A stretch of 9,507 nucleotides of DNA, from positions 1 through 9,507 of the forward strand of contig JAPKDN010000082.1 in NCBI GenBank assembly GCA_028822575.1, read 5' to 3'. This document shows positions 6,757 through 9,507 of the stretch, one piece after another (the stretch's first letter is position 1; each line of letters starts with the position of its first letter). Made by a program: the position numbers and the translations under genes. The notes beneath the pieces are model-generated. The model had not been told where the DNA came from. It saw only the letters and a program-made list of their open reading frames with translations, and searched no databases. The DNA comes from Alphaproteobacteria bacterium (GTDB lineage Bacteria; Pseudomonadota; Alphaproteobacteria; Thalassobaculales; Thalassobaculaceae).

Positions 6757-7424
6757 CCTTGCCAATACGGCCTCGTGCAGCGCCGCGCTCGCCGTGGCGA
6801 GGATCGCACCCTCGGGCTCCAGAGTTAGCGCCCCGCCATCCCAAACAGTGATCCGGGCCAATGATGCATAACCAAGACAACCTGAATCAAAAAAATTCCA
6901 TAACGTGTTGAATCGCAACCGCTCGTAGCCGGGTGTATGTGACCCGCAATAGTCATCGGGACCCGAGAGTGACGCGACTGTATCGGCCAAGATTTCTCGA
7001 CCACTCGTGGTGACCGACTGACCGTTAAGCCAGCATCCACACTCGGCGAGGCCCAGGGTTCATTCATCGATCAGTGGCTGTTCGATGATCCCAAGCGCCA
7101 GTTTCTTGTTCTCGCAAAGTGTGACCAAAATCCCAAAGGTCGGCAGCGCGGCCGCGAATTGCTTCGTGCCGTCGATCGGATCAATCACCCAGACGAACTC
7201 CCGATCCGGACCAACCGAGCCAAACTCCGCTCCCAGAATGCCGTGCCAGGCCCTTCTTTTGTCAGGATCGCGCGCAAGGCCGCCTCAACCGCCTTGTCGA
7301 TCACGGTGACCAGCCTGCCGTTCGACTTAATCTCCATAGCCAATCTGTCACGGCCTCTACGGATAATGTCGCACGCGGTATTGGCGAGACGTTCGGCGAG
7401 GTCAATATAGTCGCGAGCTGTCAT
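6757..7424 (-). pseudogene. Inositol monophosphatase / histidinol-phosphatase-like gene, decayed
   Basis: Relic of a Mg-dependent phosphatase of the IMPase fold. The N-terminal part from ATG 7424 (GAGG nine bases upstream) reads MTARDYIDLAERLANTACDI and LVTVIDKAVEAALRAIL. A missing base near 7245-7249 shifts the frame; it resumes as HGILGAEFGSVGPDREFVWV then IDPIDGTKQF (metal site intact) to GIIEQPLIDE. A TGA at 7060-7062 then replaces the expected Trp codon. The same frame continues TLGLAECGCWLNGQSVTTSG and LRFNTLWNFFDSGCLGYASLA, then joins directly at about 6853-6858 to ITVWDGGALTLEPEGAILAT and ALHEAVLA. The segment expected between, carrying the second catalytic Asp motif and the GAGG loop (about 35 residues), is missing. 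GAE stands where GEE is usual. With the deleted part restored the length would be about 257 residues, the family size. It lies upstream of ubiA on the same strand. Confidence 0.85.
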
Positions 7425-7576
7425 GGTGTGCATCCTCGTGGCACGAAGTTGATAGACCTTAGCGCTACCCCAGCCGCGCCAGAAACGTTGCCAACCATTG
7501 TGGATGTGATCGCCAGCGTATTGCCCAAAACCTCGCGCTGGCAGACCTTTGGAGAACACGACCAAACGCCTCTTTC

Positions 7577-7581
7577 AGGAG
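7577..7581 (+). promoter_or_regulatory. Ribosome binding site of the CoA-transferase gene
   Basis: AGGAG with a seven-base spacer to the ATG at 7589 supports this start over nearby alternatives. The 164-bp gap between this gene and the divergent monophosphatase relic shows no promoter I can name. Confidence 0.6.
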
Positions 7582-7588
7582 TTCCCCC

Positions 7589-8710
7589 ATGCCCCAGGGT
7601 CCGCTTTCCGGCATCAAAGTCATCGAGTTTGGCCAAAACCTGGCCGGCCCCTATTGCGGCCAAATCCTCGCTTTTCTTGGCGCCGAGGTGATCAAGATCG
7701 AACGCCCCGAGGGCGATGACGCGCGACGTTGGGGCCCGCCTTTCGCGAACGAGAAGGAAGGCGCGCCGGCGGTGGTCTTCGTCGCCCTCAATCGGGGCAA
7801 AAAGAGCATGGTGATCGATCTGCGCGAGGACACCCAACGCGACGAGTTGGTGGAAATGATCGGCGAGGCTGATGTGTTCGTGCACAACCTGCGCGTCGAC
7901 GTGCCGAAACGTTTCGGTTTTGACGCCGAAAGTTTGACCAAACGGTTTCAGGCCCTGATCTACGCCAACCTCGGCGCCTTCGGCCATAAGGGGCCGTGGC
8001 GGGATCGACCGGGCTATGAGCCGATTATTCAGGCTGTCGCCGGGTTAATGTCGGTAAACGGCGACCCAGTGGCGCCACCGGCCCGGGTCGGCGTGTCGAT
8101 CATCGATCTATCGACGGGGATGTGGACCGCGATTGGTATCCTCGCCGCGCTTTCACAGCGGGCCGCGACCGGCAAGGGCACGGTGGTCGACACGTCACTT
8201 TTCGAGACTGGGCTGATGTGGGTTTCGACCCACGCCGCGCAGTTTAGCGCCAGCGGCGTGCCGCCGCGCCGGCTATCATCCGGCCATCCATCACTCGCGC
8301 CCTACCAGACTTTCGAATGCTCCGATGGCCCCCTGATGGTATGCCCGGGCAACGAGCGCTTGTTCCAGAAATTCGCTAAGATCCTGGACCTCGAGCACTG
8401 GCTCGACGATCCCCGCTACGCCACGAATTCAGTGCGCGTCCAACGGCGTAACGAGGTCAACGGGATCGTCGGCGATATCATGGCCAAACAGCCCCGTGCC
8501 TATTGGACTGAGAAACTCGACGCTCTTGGGGTCCCAAACGGACCGCTAAACACGGTGCCGGAAGTGTTGGAACTGGCCCAAACCGCCGCGCTGGGTATGA
8601 TGTTCCAACCCTATGCCGACAGCGCCGGGCAATATCATGGTCTGCCGATCAGCTTCGATGGCCATCGCGCGGGAGATGATTCCACCGCGCCGGGTTTGGG
8701 GGAGTGTTAG
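7589..8710 (+). CDS. Class III (CaiB/BaiF-family) CoA-transferase
   Basis: Transfers CoA between acyl groups through enzyme-bound aspartyl intermediates, in the cytosol. The 373 residues show LSGIKVIEFGQNLAGPYCGQ near 6-25, GAEVIKIERPEGDDARRW at 31-48, the nucleotide-contacting NRGKKSMVIDL at 68-78, and the catalytic Asp at 173 in SIIDLSTGMW, aligned by eye with Asp169 of formyl-CoA transferase. PGYEPIIQAVAGLMSVNG is at 141-158 and a conserved C-terminal GLPISFDGHR near 352-361. The C-terminus stops at APGLGEC, just where relatives continue LGEHT and a final helix, so about 20-25 residues seem to be missing. Neither other frame restores them. Substrate (formyl, succinyl, carnitine or other) is not readable. 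Convergent with the partial MFS gene. Probably active, but the tail is odd. Confidence 0.88.
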   Translation: MPQGPLSGIKVIEFGQNLAGPYCGQILAFLGAEVIKIERPEGDDARRWGPPFANEKEGAPAVVFVALNRGKKSMVIDLREDTQRDELVEMIGEADVFVHNLRVDVPKRFGFDAESLTKRFQALIYANLGAFGHKGPWRDRPGYEPIIQAVAGLMSVNGDPVAPPARVGVSIIDLSTGMWTAIGILAALSQRAATGKGTVVDTSLFETGLMWVSTHAAQFSASGVPPRRLSSGHPSLAPYQTFECSDGPLMVCPGNERLFQKFAKILDLEHWLDDPRYATNSVRVQRRNEVNGIVGDIMAKQPRAYWTEKLDALGVPNGPLNTVPEVLELAQTAALGMMFQPYADSAGQYHGLPISFDGHRAGDDSTAPGLGEC

Positions 8711-8781
8711 AGAACGGCGAACCCTGGAAACAGCTCCAATTCTACCGAGCAACCAAGAGCGGAAGCCAGGATCACGTCACT

Positions 8782-9507
8782 CTAATCCCCCTGCCGTTGC
8801 ACCCGCCAGGCGCCGATAATCACGGCCAGGGCGACTAACGGAACAGCTATGGTCAACAACAGCACCATGTCATAGCCGCCAACCGCCCAAACTAGGGAAG
8901 CGACGGTTGGCGCGAAAGCCGAACCGGCGACGAACCCCATTGCCAGCAAGCCGGAGATCACACCAAAATCCTTGCGTCCCAAAAGCTCGGCCACCACCGT
9001 TGGCCGGATGATGCTGAGCACCCCTGCCCCGGCGCCTTGCAGAATCACGAAGGGGATAATCAGCATCGCAATCGACGTCGACAGGTAGACCGCCGTCCCG
9101 GCCAACGACATCGAAGTAAAGCAGGCACAACAGATCACTAGCACCGAGACATGACGTTCCACCGCGATCATCGCCAGACGGCCCGCCACCTGCATTGGTC
9201 CGAACATCGAGGCTGCGAATACCGCCGTGTCCTCTCCCAACCCGCGATCAGCCATGATGGGGAGCATATGGCTAACGATCAGGCCGTGATCTAGCGCCAG
9301 CAAGGTGAAGGCGATACCGATCATCCAAAAGGTCGCGGTGCGCATGACGCCGATCGCCGCCCCAGCGTCGGTGCTTGCCTTGGGCGCCGATTGCCGGGCG
9401 TTCTGAATCGCGAAATGGCAACCGTAAAGGATCAAGGGCACGCAGATCAGCAACACCACCGCCGCGAAAACCACCACCGTTCCCCGCCACCCCATCAGAC
9501 CCGTCAG
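8782..9507 (-). CDS. MFS transporter, C-terminal half (runs off the right edge)
   Basis: Inner-membrane major facilitator protein; the coding frame stays open to the end of the window, so the N-terminal half lies outside. The visible 241 residues start LTGLMGWRGTVVVFAAVVLL, the end of the sixth helix region, followed by a cytoplasmic loop and six further hydrophobic segments (about ATFWMIGIAFTLLAL, VFAASMFGPMQVAGRLAMIA, SVLVICCACFTSM, IAMLIIPFVILQGAGAG, DFGVISGLLAMGFVAGSAFA and YDMVLLLTIAVPLVALAVII), ending RVQRQGD. The pattern suits a monocarboxylate or organic-acid type MFS member, but that is tentative. The internal ATG at 9495 is not the start. Tail to tail with the CoA-transferase, separated by 71 bases without a visible terminator. 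Confidence 0.8.
   Translation of the reverse strand: MTGLMGWRGTVVVFAAVVLLICVPLILYGCHFAIQNARQSAPKASTDAGAAIGVMRTATFWMIGIAFTLLALDHGLIVSHMLPIMADRGLGEDTAVFAASMFGPMQVAGRLAMIAVERHVSVLVICCACFTSMSLAGTAVYLSTSIAMLIIPFVILQGAGAGVLSIIRPTVVAELLGRKDFGVISGLLAMGFVAGSAFAPTVASLVWAVGGYDMVLLLTIAVPLVALAVIIGAWRVQRQGD

Noticed and set aside
7790..8220. Loss of the catalytic Asp in the CoA-transferase (Glu in SLFETG)
   Set aside because: Alignment with formyl-CoA transferase by eye places the catalytic residue at Asp173 in IIDLSTGMW, which is present.
1..9507. CRISPR array, tRNA, rRNA, transposase, toxin-antitoxin or defence system
   Set aside because: I looked for regular repeats, cloverleaf-like stretches and typical proteins on both strands and saw none; the genes are ordinary metabolism and transport.

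Overview
The window looks like a chromosomal stretch from an alphaproteobacterium, probably of Rhodospirillales type. The reasons are moderately high GC, an ETF-beta-type lysine methyltransferase coupled to ubiA, a Caulobacter-like promoter, and a dispersed palindromic repeat of a kind common in these genomes. The gene content is ordinary transport and central metabolism. I see no phage, transposase, CRISPR array, tRNA or rRNA, and no convincing new multi-gene system.

Layout. Bases 3-796 (+) hold the 3' part of a DppC/OppC-type ABC permease with a one-base frameshift. Bases 797-1296 carry no intact gene: a hairpin and a faint minus-strand coding remnant. Bases 1297-3078 (-) are a two-gene unit: an MFS transporter, then a gamma-glutamylcyclotransferase-like gene whose start overlaps the MFS stop and which is frameshifted before its YGSN loop. 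Divergent from it are gloA (glyoxalase I, 3215-3658, +) with its own promoter and terminator, a palindromic repeat of about 126 bp, and an intact M20 amidohydrolase (3849-5036, +). Tail to tail with that gene, sharing a CTAG at the stops, is the minus-strand unit made of an inositol-monophosphatase pseudogene, then ubiA, then the lysine methyltransferase. Divergent from the pseudogene is a class III CoA-transferase (7589-8710, +) that is short at its C-terminus, and it converges on the C-terminal half of a second MFS transporter that runs off the right edge.

How the genes relate. UbiA (ubiquinone ring prenylation) and the ETF-beta methyltransferase (modification of a protein that feeds electrons to the ubiquinone pool) are translationally coupled, a sensible respiratory pairing. 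GloA, the CoA-transferase, the peptidase-like hydrolase and the transporters suggest a heterotroph that takes up organic acids and peptides.

The main signal is gene decay. The monophosphatase has a frameshift, a TGG-to-TGA nonsense codon and an apparent internal deletion of about 35 codons, and its remaining frame runs open into ubiA, so naive gene calling gives a false 420-residue fusion. Two other genes have single-base changes in short A/T runs. Those two could be assembly errors. The monophosphatase lesions are too many and too varied for that explanation alone, so I infer real pseudogenization, possibly in a lineage losing genes.
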